The notes under the pieces were generated by a model, which was not told the DNA's origin, ran no database searches, and saw only the letters and a list, made by a program, of their open reading frames with translations. A stretch of DNA of 64,000 nt from Thalassoglobus neptunius (GTDB lineage: Bacteria > Planctomycetota > Planctomycetia > Planctomycetales > Planctomycetaceae), in the NCBI RefSeq assembly GCF_007859735.1, contig NZ_SIHI01000001.1, positions 30,748 through 94,747 on the forward strand, given 5' to 3'. Below, one piece after another: positions 18,284 to 27,130 of this stretch. How positions within the stretch are numbered: the first letter of the stretch is position 1; each line of letters begins with the position of its first letter. The translations under genes were made by a program, and so were the position numbers.

Positions 18284-18571
18284 TCTTCAGACTCAAAAGG
18301 AGGGCCCAACGAGTTCCGATTCGTCTTAGAACATCGGGGACCCACGAATCGTGCATGTGTCGCGCTGCCACTGAAACTGAAACAGCGCAAGCTGCGTCTC
18401 GTGCGACTCAGTCGCTCAAAACGAATCCCGAACGATATTGTAGACGAGTCGGTAAGCGACTGGCAATTCGCTCCTCAGTCAGCTCGGTCTGTGCTCTTCG
18501 GAATTGAACACAAGCTGTTCGCCGGTGCGAGTTCACGAAGGTCTCTTCAAGAATGTCTTTGCTTTGAACTC

Positions 18572-19969
18572 TTATGAAGCATGTTCTTCAGCCGGTTGAA
18601 TCCCCAATTTCCGCTCGATTTCTTCGAGGGGAACCCCTTTGGTTTCTGGAACCATCGTAAGTACCCAGATGAGTTGAAGAACCATCATGCACATGAAGAA
18701 CAGGAAAACAGAACCCGGTGCGAAGTACGTCACCATCCGTGGGAAGAACATCGTCAGCATGGCTGCGCAAATCCAGTGCGTGAAACTTCCCAGAGACTGC
18801 CCTGTTCCGCGAAATTGATTGGGGAAGATTTCTGAGATGAAGACCCAGATCACAGCCCCCTGCCCGACTGCATGGGCTGCGATGAAGGCGAAAATACAAG
18901 CGGGAACAATGGAGACGTTTCCGGAGTAGAAGGCCCAGGAACACAATCCGAGAGAAAGGATGTAGCCCACCGAACCGATCAGCAGCAACGTCCTGCGTCC
19001 CAATCGGTCAATCAACCACAGCCCCACAAACGTGAAGATCAAATTCGTGATCCCGATTCCGATTGACTGAAGCAGCGCGGCCTGTGCTCCAAGTCCGGTC
19101 AGTTCGAAAATTCGCGGAGCGAAGTAGAGGATGGCATTGATCCCCGAAAGCTGATTGAAGAAAGCGATCAGAATCGCAAGCGTGATCGGCCTTTTGAGTC
19201 GTGCCGTCCAGAACGGTTCCTTCGCTGATGTCCGGTGAGAGGCATCTTGAATGATCTGAATCTGCCGGGAAAGTTCGTCTTCGGTCGCCTCGGGTTCAAT
19301 TAGTTGAAGCGTTCGCCGACCAGCTTCCAGATCGTCTTTGTGTCCGATGAGCCAACGGGGACTTTCCGGAATCGTCAGACACATCATCGTGTAAATCAGA
19401 GCGGGAATCGCTTCGACACCCAGCATCCACCTCCATGCGTTCTCACCAATTCCAGACAGAAGATGGTTCGACAGGAAAGCGATCAGAATTCCAAAGACAA
19501 TGTTGAACTGAAACATCCCCGCCAGTCTCCCACGCAGATTTGGAGGACTGATTTCCGAGATGTACAAGGGAGCAGCAACAGTCGAAACACCGACTCCGAG
19601 ACCTCCCAGAAAACGCGCGATCATGAAGGAATTGACGTTTTCCGCCAGCCCAGACCAGACAGCGGAGACGAAATAGAGAACGCCAATCCAGAACAATGTC
19701 GGCTTACGTCCGAGACTATCTGTCGGCCACGACCCCACAAGAGAACCGACGACCGTGCCCCACAGGGCCATACTCATCGCCAGCCCGTGTTTATTGTCGC
19801 TGAGCCCCCACAACTCTTGAATTGTTTTCTCGGCCCCCGAGATAACGACCGTATCAAACCCGAACAGAAACCCTGCGAGTGCGGAGGTGAGTGACCAGAT
19901 GAAGATGCGTGATTCATAGAAAAGTTTCAGCTGCGGGTGTGGGCGTACGGGTAAAGCCGAGTGATGCAC
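18572..19969 (-). CDS. Sugar porter, major facilitator superfamily
   Basis: The protein has twelve membrane segments and the sugar-porter signatures GFLFGFDTVVISGAE, GRKPTLFWIG, RFLGGLGVGVS, PESPRWL, DRLGRRTLL and PETKGVPLEEIE. Most relatives are proton-coupled hexose or pentose importers of the cytoplasmic membrane. The open frame reaches 20179, but its first ~60 residues overlap the AroD/AroE-like gene in another frame and do not resemble a protein N-terminus. A GTG at 19969 leaves about 20 residues before the first segment; TTG codons slightly upstream are alternatives. No strong ribosome site is visible, so translational coupling to the upstream gene is possible. Confidence 0.88.
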   Translation of the reverse strand: MHHSALPVRPHPQLKLFYESRIFIWSLTSALAGFLFGFDTVVISGAEKTIQELWGLSDNKHGLAMSMALWGTVVGSLVGSWPTDSLGRKPTLFWIGVLYFVSAVWSGLAENVNSFMIARFLGGLGVGVSTVAAPLYISEISPPNLRGRLAGMFQFNIVFGILIAFLSNHLLSGIGENAWRWMLGVEAIPALIYTMMCLTIPESPRWLIGHKDDLEAGRRTLQLIEPEATEDELSRQIQIIQDASHRTSAKEPFWTARLKRPITLAILIAFFNQLSGINAILYFAPRIFELTGLGAQAALLQSIGIGITNLIFTFVGLWLIDRLGRRTLLLIGSVGYILSLGLCSWAFYSGNVSIVPACIFAFIAAHAVGQGAVIWVFISEIFPNQFRGTGQSLGSFTHWICAAMLTMFFPRMVTYFAPGSVFLFFMCMMVLQLIWVLTMVPETKGVPLEEIERKLGIQPAEEHAS

Positions 19970-20006
19970 TTGGGAGAACAAAAAGACCAAAGCAAGCGAG
20001 CGCTGC

Positions 20007-21485
20007 TCACTCGTCGCTGAGACCTTTGAGAAAAGCGGATTCAGGAAGTTCTTTGCCTGAGATCGCTTTGAACTGAGCTTCGAGAAGTTGAGTGTAAATT
20101 CCCGCCGTGTTGATTGTATTCGCGCCGCGCTCTCGGGCTTCGGCCATGAACTCTGTTTCGAACGGAAGGTCACTGACATCGAGCATTGTCATGTCCGCCT
20201 TGATCACGGATGGGTTGATCTGCCCGTGCTGAGACCCCATTGAAATGTTCGGATCAGCGATAATGACCACATCGGCCAGCGTCTCGTAGAGATTCTGATA
20301 AGGGACGAAGCGACAGGAATTCTTCTGGGCGGTCTGCTGGGCAAGTTTGTCCTTCGGACCACACACACTCACAAGTCCTTCCCGACGCGTGAGCGCGTAG
20401 ACGATCGAGTCAGCAATCCCTCCGTTGCCGATGACCAGCAGATTCATTTTCGACAGCGACTTGCCAGACTCTGAAATCACGGATTCCAATGCTTTCAGTC
20501 CGCTTCTCCAAAGTGTGTTGTAACCGTGCCAGCCGTTATCACGTTTGAGGAGCAGGTTGAGATAACCACTCTCGGAATCGTGTGCGTCAACATGGTCTGC
20601 GAGTTCGAGAATGGAGGAACCATGCTGATTCCCGACGATGATGGCTCGAATTTTCAGAATGTCGAGCATCCGTTTCAGATCGCTCACATCCTCAAGCTCG
20701 ATCGGCAAACACCGCACATTCAAGTCGAGTTCTTTGAAAGCCGCATTGAGAATGCGAGTGGTCAGCGTCTGCGATTCTCCGAAACCTGAGACAGCAATGA
20801 AACGTGTTTTCGAATCAATATCGGAAGCATGGTAAGTGTCATTCAATTCAAAAACGGTGGCCTGCCCGTCGTGTGCTTCCATTCCTTTTTCGAGGGCAGC
20901 GTAAATCCACGGAGATCCGTAGCGAAGACCGAGGAGGGAGAAGGTCAATTCCGGTCGCCCCAATCCCATCCCCACGACTGGCAGTCTTCGTTTCTGACTG
21001 ACAGCAACAAGCAGCGGCCACGCAGCTCCGAGAGTAGGTGTCGGCCATGTGAACTTGACGATATCGGCACGCGCATTGGCTGCGTCGTCGAAGATCCTGT
21101 CGATATCGGTTTCCGGGCGATCGAGTCGGGTAAAGCTGATCACTCGTTGGGTTGAGCCGAACCGGGGAACATCATTCGCGATATCGAGATCCAGCTCAAT
21201 GTAAGCGGGGCCGGCAGCAATCGCACGACGCAACATCAGCAGTCGTTCTTCTTCGGTGCCTTCCCATTGCCCTCCATCCTGTTTTCGTCGACACGAGATG
21301 ATAATGGGTTTGTCGACAGCCCGAATGAGATCATCGATATCCGGATCTTTACTGAAGTGATCCAGGCACAACTCGATAATATCACCGTGCCGAGCGGCAT
21401 TCAGTAAATCGGCTTTGGCCAACGTTCGTGATGACGGGGTGACGGTGATACAGATCACTTCTTTGTCCTCATATTCTGGCAGCAC
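20007..21485 (-). CDS. AroD/AroE-like fusion protein with degraded active sites
   Basis: The 492 residues align by eye with type-I 3-dehydroquinate dehydratase (about 1-215) fused to a shikimate dehydrogenase-like half (about 230-480). In the first half the Schiff-base Lys is kept (ADIVKFTWP), but the catalytic His of SxHDF is replaced (VISFTRLD). In the second half the Rossmann loop is kept (LLVIGNGGIADS), but the catalytic Lys of NVTxPxK is absent (AIIVGNQHGSS) and the Asp of NTDG is lost (GYNTLWRSG). The shikimate Ser motif is also gone. It could be a non-catalytic or re-purposed paralogue, or the family's divergent local form. It lies in a minus-strand run with aroB. Confidence 0.72.
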   Translation of the reverse strand: MLPEYEDKEVICITVTPSSRTLAKADLLNAARHGDIIELCLDHFSKDPDIDDLIRAVDKPIIISCRRKQDGGQWEGTEEERLLMLRRAIAAGPAYIELDLDIANDVPRFGSTQRVISFTRLDRPETDIDRIFDDAANARADIVKFTWPTPTLGAAWPLLVAVSQKRRLPVVGMGLGRPELTFSLLGLRYGSPWIYAALEKGMEAHDGQATVFELNDTYHASDIDSKTRFIAVSGFGESQTLTTRILNAAFKELDLNVRCLPIELEDVSDLKRMLDILKIRAIIVGNQHGSSILELADHVDAHDSESGYLNLLLKRDNGWHGYNTLWRSGLKALESVISESGKSLSKMNLLVIGNGGIADSIVYALTRREGLVSVCGPKDKLAQQTAQKNSCRFVPYQNLYETLADVVIIADPNISMGSQHGQINPSVIKADMTMLDVSDLPFETEFMAEARERGANTINTAGIYTQLLEAQFKAISGKELPESAFLKGLSDE

Positions 21486-21711
21486 AGGAACGAGCGGAAA
21501 TGCGGTCAGGCTGGACCATTTTCATGGTTTCTCTGCACTCTCTGAACTGGTTCCTTCCGATGAACGCTCGCTGCTTGTGCGAATCGCTGCAAACTCAAAA
21601 CGAAGAAGCTCTCGAGTGTCAGAAGACTCACATCAGGTTAGCGTAACAATTCACCGTTGTCCCATCTGAACAATTCCGGAATCGCTCGATCGCGAAAAAC
21701 GATGAGCTTCT

Positions 21712-22251
21712 TTAATCGGAAGTGAACTCTTCAGAAGCTGTCGGAAGTTCCGATCTCCCCCGAGACTTCCAAATCCTGAAGGCGAGCAGAAGTCCGCCAA
21801 TCGTTCCGGAGAGATAACTCGCCGAATGCGCCCAAAGGTCGACAATGAACCGGTTGTGGCTCTCAACTGGAACTCTCTTGGCCATCTGTCCGACGAGATT
21901 GACCCACCCGGCCTGTGCAAAGAAATAGCCCAGCAAACCTGCGCATGCTGCGGTCAAACCACACACAATCATGAGAATTGCAATCGGGCGAATCAGATCG
22001 CGGGCTGTCCGCTTCGGTCGCTGACCGACTCTTGAAGCGATGACAAGAATCACCCCAAGTCCAGCGCCGACCCACCATGTCGCGATGACTCCCCAGCCTA
22101 AACCAAGAAGTGTCGGATCGTCTGTTCCGAAGACGTCGGGATGGCCAATCGTAAAATACTCGACACAGATGCGGGCCGTGATTTGATCGTGAATGATTCC
22201 GTAGATCACGCTGGCGAGAATGGCAACAAAGATGATCTTGAGTGACTCCAT
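21712..22251 (-). CDS. Four-segment membrane protein of unknown function
   Basis: The start at 22251 (MESLKIIFVAILASVIYGII) begins directly with a membrane segment; the long open frame to 22617 overlaps aroB and is rejected. Segments are seen at about residues 5-20, 45-70, 85-110 and 140-160 of 179. The sequence includes ICVEYFTIGHP, a phrase I associate with small planctomycete membrane proteins, but I cannot name the family. It starts 43 bases after the aroB stop and is likely in the same operon. Confidence 0.72.
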   Translation of the reverse strand: MESLKIIFVAILASVIYGIIHDQITARICVEYFTIGHPDVFGTDDPTLLGLGWGVIATWWVGAGLGVILVIASRVGQRPKRTARDLIRPIAILMIVCGLTAACAGLLGYFFAQAGWVNLVGQMAKRVPVESHNRFIVDLWAHSASYLSGTIGGLLLAFRIWKSRGRSELPTASEEFTSD

Positions 22252-22294
22252 GGCCGCACACCTCAATTCATGAGTGATGAGAGTCGCAATCCGT

Positions 22295-23443
22295 TTACTC
22301 CGAAAGGCCTCCCTCCCGAAGCGTTTCAATGACGTGCGCTTCATCGACATCGTCAATGAGTTCAACGTGCCCAATCCGCGTTGGGAGAATGAATCGCAAA
22401 CGGCCCCCAACGGTCTTCTTGTCCAGCCGCATCCTGTCGAGCACGTCCGACATTTTGATCGACTCGGGAGAGGAGAGATTCGTCGGCAAATCGAGCGATT
22501 CGAGAAGCCGAACTTGTTTTTCGGTCTCCGGCTGTTCGGTGCGTCCACACTTCTCAGCGAGGCGACTTGCGTAAACCATTCCGATGGAAACCGCTTCGCC
22601 GTGAAGGAGTTCCCCATAGCCAGCGAGAGCCTCGAATGCGTGGGCGAACGTGTGCCCGTAGTTGAGAATGGCCCTCAACCCGGTTGTTTCGAATTCGTCC
22701 TCTTCCACGACTTTGGCTTTCAGCTCACAGCTTCGAGCGATGGCCATTCTGAGAACATGAGGTGCTCGTTCATTGAGCGAGTGAACATTCTGTTCGAGGT
22801 AGGAAAAGAAATCTTCATCGAGAATGACACCGTATTTAACCACTTCCGCCAATCCGGAACGGTACTCTCGATCCGGAAGAGTGTTGAGTGTTTCCGTATC
22901 GATCACTACTCCACAGGGCTGATGAAAAGCCCCGATCAGGTTCTTCGCTTTCGGATGATTGATCCCGACTTTCCCGCCGACTGCACTGTCGACGGTGGCC
23001 AGCAGCGTCGTCGGAATCTGAATGAATGGAATTCCGCGAGCGTAAGTGGCAGCAATGAACCCGCCCGCGTCTCCAACAACACCCCCACCGACGGAGATCA
23101 CAACAGTTCGGCGATCCGCCTGAAAGTCGACAAGGGCATCCCAAGCCTCGATGATCGTTGAGATCTTCTTCGAACTTTCACCTGCGGCGAATTCAAAGAC
23201 CCGAGTCTTCCAGCCGGACGCATCGAACGAACCTTGAACCCGATTCGCCCATTCCGCAACGTTCGAGTCCGTCACAATCAGAACGGTGCGCGTCCCCTTG
23301 GTGGAAGAATCAAGACGAAGCCAAGTCGAAACCAGTTCCTCGACCTGCGGCAGAATTCCTTTTCCGATGACGATATCGTAGCTGCGGTCTCCCAAGCGAA
23401 CGTGGACATTCTGGGACTCGTTCTGTTCACTGCCTGCGGACAC
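22295..23443 (-). CDS. aroB: 3-dehydroquinate synthase
   Basis: AroB converts DAHP to 3-dehydroquinate, the second shikimate-pathway step. The NAD- and Zn-binding signatures are VISVGGGVVGDAGGFIAATYARGI, IPTTLLATVDSAVGGKVGINH, and LNYGHTFAHAFEAL with the metal His residues; GEAVSIGM follows. The start is the GTG at 23443, with GAGGA seven bases upstream. The longer open frame to 23557 would cross a terminator hairpin and adds an unlike sequence. The product is 382 residues, near the usual ~360. Confidence 0.93.
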   Translation of the reverse strand: MSAGSEQNESQNVHVRLGDRSYDIVIGKGILPQVEELVSTWLRLDSSTKGTRTVLIVTDSNVAEWANRVQGSFDASGWKTRVFEFAAGESSKKISTIIEAWDALVDFQADRRTVVISVGGGVVGDAGGFIAATYARGIPFIQIPTTLLATVDSAVGGKVGINHPKAKNLIGAFHQPCGVVIDTETLNTLPDREYRSGLAEVVKYGVILDEDFFSYLEQNVHSLNERAPHVLRMAIARSCELKAKVVEEDEFETTGLRAILNYGHTFAHAFEALAGYGELLHGEAVSIGMVYASRLAEKCGRTEQPETEKQVRLLESLDLPTNLSSPESIKMSDVLDRMRLDKKTVGGRLRFILPTRIGHVELIDDVDEAHVIETLREGGLSE

Positions 23444-23526
23444 CGTACATTCCTCTACATCCTGGGGGGTGTTTGATTTGCGAGAGACCACGCAACACGC
23501 TGATTGTGTCGCGTTGAGCGCAAGAA

Positions 23527-23574
23527 AAAAAGGCTGCAATGTTTGGGAGCGCTCCACAACATCACAGCCTTTGG
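23527..23574 (-). terminator. Terminator of the Cys/Gly-rich secreted protein gene
   Basis: Read on the minus strand, AAAGGCTG and CAGCCTTT enclose a longer imperfect stem (ATGTT/AACAT) and are followed by seven T residues. It lies about 50 bases after the stop at 23625 and inside the rejected long version of aroB. Confidence 0.8.
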
Positions 23575-23624
23575 ATCAACGTGTTCCGATCATAGCCGCT
23601 GGCAAATCGTTTTTCCAGTGAAAA

Positions 23625-24098
23625 CTACCAGCCGCAGCATCCGCCCGAGTAACCGAAGCTGCCGCAAGTCCCACAATCAGAATAACTCGCTCGTTTGAAC
23701 GGGCAAAGTGGTCCGAGAAGCCCACATCCGTGGCCGTAGCCGCATCCGTTGCGATATCCACATCCCTTGTGATGCTTTCCGAATGTTCCCGGACAGTAAG
23801 AGGTACAGTGCGAGGAGCAAGTCGGAGCCGGAGCACAGGTTTCACAGGGTCCACTGGAAATGGGAGCTGTATTGCATCCACCAGCGTATGGGGCAAAAGC
23901 GTAGTTCACGGGGTTGTAGTTGTAGGAATAAGGAGCGTAGTCGACGGCGGAGTACGACTGGTAAGTGGAATAGCAGCCACCCCCGTTGAATCCATAGGCA
24001 GAGAAGAACCCACCGCCCGCGTAAGCTTCACTGGCAGACATCGACATTGCTGACATGCAGAGGGCCGTGCATGCCAATCCAAACAAGAATCGTGACAT
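23625..24098 (-). CDS. Secreted Cys/Gly/Tyr-rich small protein
   Basis: The 157-residue product has a signal peptide (MSRFLFGLACTALCMSAMSM, cleavage near EAYAG). The mature part is rich in Gly, Tyr, Ser and about 19 Cys, many in CG, CxxC or CGxC pairs (CGYRNGCGYGHGCG, CGTCG). Such composition suggests a disulfide-linked wall or surface protein; no enzyme domain is seen. AAGGAAATCCA precedes the ATG. It has its own terminator. I cannot name the family. Confidence 0.75.
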   Translation of the reverse strand: MSRFLFGLACTALCMSAMSMSASEAYAGGGFFSAYGFNGGGCYSTYQSYSAVDYAPYSYNYNPVNYAFAPYAGGCNTAPISSGPCETCAPAPTCSSHCTSYCPGTFGKHHKGCGYRNGCGYGHGCGLLGPLCPFKRASYSDCGTCGSFGYSGGCCGW

Positions 24099-24197
24099 TG
24101 GATTTCCTTAGGGGTTTGTGATCATCACTTCAATTGTCGCTCCATGGTAAAATGGGACCTCTGGGCGAGCAACAAAAAGTATAAAAATTTGCGCGGA

Positions 24198-24404
24198 TCA
24201 ACCATAAATTTCGATCCAAAGCAGCACAGAACTCGTTTGAACAGAATCTTGGGACCGTTCCAAAGCTCCAGTTGACTTATTGGACTGTTCAGGCGACAAC
24301 GGTAGGAACAACGTTTCTGTCAGGCCATTCTCTTGTTGAATTGCAAAGTCATCCAACACCGAAGCGGCTGCTGACAGTAAAGTTTTGATGGAAATTTCAT
24401 CCAT
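24198..24404 (-). CDS. Possible small hypothetical protein
   Basis: A 68-residue frame starts at ATG 24404 with GGGGA seven bases upstream. The composition is protein-like (acidic, Leu/Ser-rich, beginning MDEISIKTLLSAAASVLDDF), with no membrane segment or known motif. It lies between the secreted Cys-rich gene and the divergent gene at 24484. It may be a spurious frame in a promoter region. Confidence 0.3.
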   Translation of the reverse strand: MDEISIKTLLSAAASVLDDFAIQQENGLTETLFLPLSPEQSNKSTGALERSQDSVQTSSVLLWIEIYG

Positions 24405-24483
24405 CTGATGATCCCCCGTTCGAACCCATTCTGGCTGTGAGTTCTCTCAGTCAGTTCTCATTCTCTTGCAAAGAATTGATCAT

Positions 24484-26172
24484 ATGTTGCGAACACTGAG
24501 ATTCATTCCCGTTTTTGTCCTCAGCCTCTCCATCGGAGCTGCTGCTCAGGACGCCCCCCTCACCTACTTCTCCAAAGACGTAGACATCGTCCTCCGTCTG
24601 AATGAACCGGACAAAACGGTTGAGAGCGTCGTCGCTCTCGTTGACGCCGTTCAGCCGGGATTGGGAGAGATGGCGCGGGCTGCTGTTGTTGAGAATCTCG
24701 GCCGAGCGATTTCGAACCGGACCCTGACCGGTGTCGACATGACCCGAAGCTGGTACATAACCGTTCACTCACAGGGACGTGCCGAGCCGCTGGTTGTCTT
24801 CGCGATTCCTGCAATTGAAACAGGCGATCTGGTCGGAGCACTGGGTGACACTATGCAAACCCGAGTTGAAGGCGACTGGGTCTTCTACACCGACAAAGGC
24901 GATTTGCCCGAACCAGCCACTGGCGATGACTCGATTCATGCAGCGATGGCGGAACCCATCGCGAAAGTCCTTGCCCAGGGCGAGTTGGGAATCTTCGTCA
25001 ACGCCAACCATCTGACTCAGGTCTATTCTGAGGAGATTGAAACTGGTTACGAAGAGGTTCTCGAACAACTCAACAATCTGCGTTTCGCGATTCCTCAGAA
25101 CTCCGGAGTCAACATCGGCCCCGTCATTGAGATGTACGGAACGATGGTCGAATCCTTCTTCCAGGCCGTGAGAGATGCAGACGCACTTTCGATCGCCGTA
25201 TCGGTCGATCAGAAAGGAATCCGATTTGAAGAACTCGCTGAATTCCGAAGCGGAACAGACTCAGCCAAGTTCCTCGAAGACCTTCCAACGTCCCCGATCG
25301 CTGAACTCTCAAAACTTCCCAAAGGCGCAGCAGCGTACTACGGGCTGAACAACGGCGTGAAAGATTTGACTCGCTGGGGAGTTGGCCTCAGTGCGGGAAT
25401 GTCGGAAGACCCAGAATCTCGCGAGAAAATCGATGCTGTCATTGAGCAACTCGACGACGTGGAAATGGGTTCCATGGCAGCCAGCGTGACGATCGGTGAC
25501 GCTTCCGACGGAATGATTCAGGCGACCGGTATCGGTCACGCAGAGCCGATGGACAAATTCAAGACGTACATGCGTGAGAGCATTGTCGCCATGAGCGACA
25601 TCGAATTCCCGGGAGTCACTCAAACATCGACGATCGATGAAGATGGCGAAACCTTCGGCGATTACACAGCTGATGTCATTAAGATCGTCCAGGAATACGA
25701 TCCGTCACAACCCGGAATCGAAATGCAGGAGCAGTTCCAGAAAGTCATGTTCGGCTCGGAGGGAATTCAATCCCGCGTCGTGTATCTCGACAATGCCTAT
25801 CTTTCCATCATGGGTGGAGGCAAAGAGGGAGCGGAACAGTTCTTGAAGAACTATCAGTCGGGACGGGAAAACGGTCTTGCTGAGAATCGAGCGAACCTGA
25901 TGGAAGAGGTTAATGCGATCCTCTTTGTCGACGTGGCCAGCGGAACGGCCGGAATCCTGAAAGCTGTCTCCACAGTCGAAGGTTTGCCACCAATGCCGTT
26001 TGATGTTCAGACGATCGACAACCTCTATCTCACTCAATCATACATCGGGACCGCACTGGCAGCGGAAGGACGTTCTGCCCGTTGTCGAACGGACTTGCCA
26101 GTCGCTCAGATGCAGAACATCGCCAAGCTCGTCATGTTGTTTGCACCATTGGCAGCTGGCCAGCAGTTCTAA
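24484..26172 (+). CDS. Large secreted protein of unknown function
   Basis: A signal peptide is present (LRFIPVFVLSLSIGAAAQ). The mature ~540 residues alternate strand and helix predictions, contain no Cys pairs, and show no catalytic motif I know. Phrases such as FSKDVDIVLRLNEPDKTVESV and repeated acidic helices suggest a periplasmic fold with two similar halves. The ATG at 24484 is used; a TTG six codons earlier has no better ribosome site. A strong terminator follows the stop. Confidence 0.7.
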   Translation: MLRTLRFIPVFVLSLSIGAAAQDAPLTYFSKDVDIVLRLNEPDKTVESVVALVDAVQPGLGEMARAAVVENLGRAISNRTLTGVDMTRSWYITVHSQGRAEPLVVFAIPAIETGDLVGALGDTMQTRVEGDWVFYTDKGDLPEPATGDDSIHAAMAEPIAKVLAQGELGIFVNANHLTQVYSEEIETGYEEVLEQLNNLRFAIPQNSGVNIGPVIEMYGTMVESFFQAVRDADALSIAVSVDQKGIRFEELAEFRSGTDSAKFLEDLPTSPIAELSKLPKGAAAYYGLNNGVKDLTRWGVGLSAGMSEDPESREKIDAVIEQLDDVEMGSMAASVTIGDASDGMIQATGIGHAEPMDKFKTYMRESIVAMSDIEFPGVTQTSTIDEDGETFGDYTADVIKIVQEYDPSQPGIEMQEQFQKVMFGSEGIQSRVVYLDNAYLSIMGGGKEGAEQFLKNYQSGRENGLAENRANLMEEVNAILFVDVASGTAGILKAVSTVEGLPPMPFDVQTIDNLYLTQSYIGTALAAEGRSARCRTDLPVAQMQNIAKLVMLFAPLAAGQQF

Positions 26173-26486
26173 GACTTCTCGTAGTTTGAAGCATTGCTTC
26201 ACGAGTCAATCACCGGGGCAGCCATCACTCGAAGGCTGTCCCGTTTTTTTGCTGATTGCGAAGAGTTCATGCACCAAAAATTACTCTTGTTGTTCGCCGC
26301 TCAAGCTTCGTGAACAGCCGCAGGGTGTGAGATCACTCATCGGTCTGTTATGGTTCGAATTCGTCGAACCCCAGCCGTGAAAGTTTTCCTGTCTCATTGA
26401 GCATCCTCATGAGTGGATGGCCGAAGAGAAGTCGCATGGCGTTGGAACAGGAGAACCGCGGCGCGTCTCCATGAAGGAAAAGACTA
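26173..26486. other. Intergenic region holding the 26214-26250 terminator
   Basis: Apart from the terminator hairpin near its start I see no gene. The last ~80 bases precede the small basic protein gene and should hold its promoter; no clear -35/-10 pair can be named. Confidence 0.4.
26214..26250 (+). terminator. Rho-independent terminator
   Basis: A ten-base stem CGGGGCAGCC/GGCTGTCCCG (one G-T pair) with a ten-base loop runs into seven T residues. It ends the transcript of the secreted protein gene 24484-26172. Confidence 0.9.
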
Positions 26487-26705
26487 ATGGCGAAGAAAGC
26501 AGCTTCCGCAAAGAAGGCTCCGACTCTGACCGACCTGTACGATCAGGTCTCACGCAAGGCAGACACTGCGAAAACGCAGATCAATGCGGCTGAAACAAAA
26601 CGCGTTCTCGCATGCTTTTTCGATGCCCTTGAAGACTATTCCCCAGCTGAAGCAATGGACCTTGTCGCGAAAGGTCTCAAGGCTGCACAAAAACGCCGAC
26701 GCTAG
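26487..26705 (+). CDS. Small basic protein, possibly nucleic-acid binding
   Basis: The 72-residue protein starts MAKKAASAKKAP, a Lys/Ala-rich flexible lead. A helical part (LYDQVSRKADTAKTQINAAETKRVLACFFDALEDY) and a basic end (LKAAQKRRR) follow. The composition recalls small DNA-associated proteins, but no named family is evident. GAAGGAAAAGA precedes the ATG. The stop TAG is the first triplet of repeat copy B. Confidence 0.68.
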   Translation: MAKKAASAKKAPTLTDLYDQVSRKADTAKTQINAAETKRVLACFFDALEDYSPAEAMDLVAKGLKAAQKRRR

Positions 26706-26805
26706 AGCAAGTTGCTCTTTCCTGTGAACTCGCTTGGGCTGTCTCATCAGACGAAATGCTGAGTCCGCTCGTGCGAGTGAGTGCGATCTCAATCAGAAAA
26801 GACTC
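26702..26805 (+). repeat. Stop-codon-linked structured repeat, copy B
   Basis: This copy starts at CTAG, where TAG is the stop of the small basic protein gene. The 5' hairpin GAGCAA-G-TTGCTC is identical to copy A. The inner hairpin differs in its stem (GTCT/AGAC) but keeps the loop CATC. The palindrome is CTCGTGCGAG, and ACTCGC/GCGAGT can pair across the middle. The similarity fades near 26805 (GACTC). Confidence 0.8.
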
Positions 26806-27130
26806 TGAACGCATCGATTCAGTGAGACTTGGCCAAGTGAACGCTGGTCGAGTGAGAACGAGCAGAGTCTCGCGTGACTCGAACGGCCGATCATTGCGAG
26901 ATTCACTCCACGAGTCTTTCGGGAACATTGACGTCTATGCACGACGCCTGTGAACAACGTCTGTGCATGCCCTTTGTGCAACATGAAGAGTGACAAAGAA
27001 AGAGCGGACAAAGATTTCTCTTTGTCCGCTCTCTTCAATTTCACTCTTCAACACATCGTCGCCGCGATGTTGGATTCATCGAAGCGGGCTCGGGAAAACT
27101 CGTCCAATCACATTCTCCGCATTGGAGTGA
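26806..27130. other. Intergenic region between repeat B and the malic enzyme gene
   Basis: No gene is supported. The region carries the terminator at 27001-27032. A second weak inverted pair (AAGAGTGA near 26987 and TCACTCTT near 27042) brackets that terminator and could lengthen its stem. Confidence 0.4.
27001..27032 (-). terminator. Terminator of the malic enzyme gene
   Basis: A 14-bp perfect stem (AGAGCGGACAAAGA with its complement) and a four-base loop. On the minus strand it is followed by TTTCTTT, so it most likely ends the gene at 27131-28555, whose stop is 99 bases away. Confidence 0.82.

Noticed and set aside
19970..20179. N-terminal extension of the sugar porter to 20179
   Set aside because: It overlaps the end of the AroD/AroE-like gene in another frame, is Ser/Arg-rich, and lacks family similarity.
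22252..22617. Extension of the four-segment membrane protein into aroB
   Set aside because: The extra residues are the aroB DNA read in another frame; ATG 22251 starts directly with a membrane segment.
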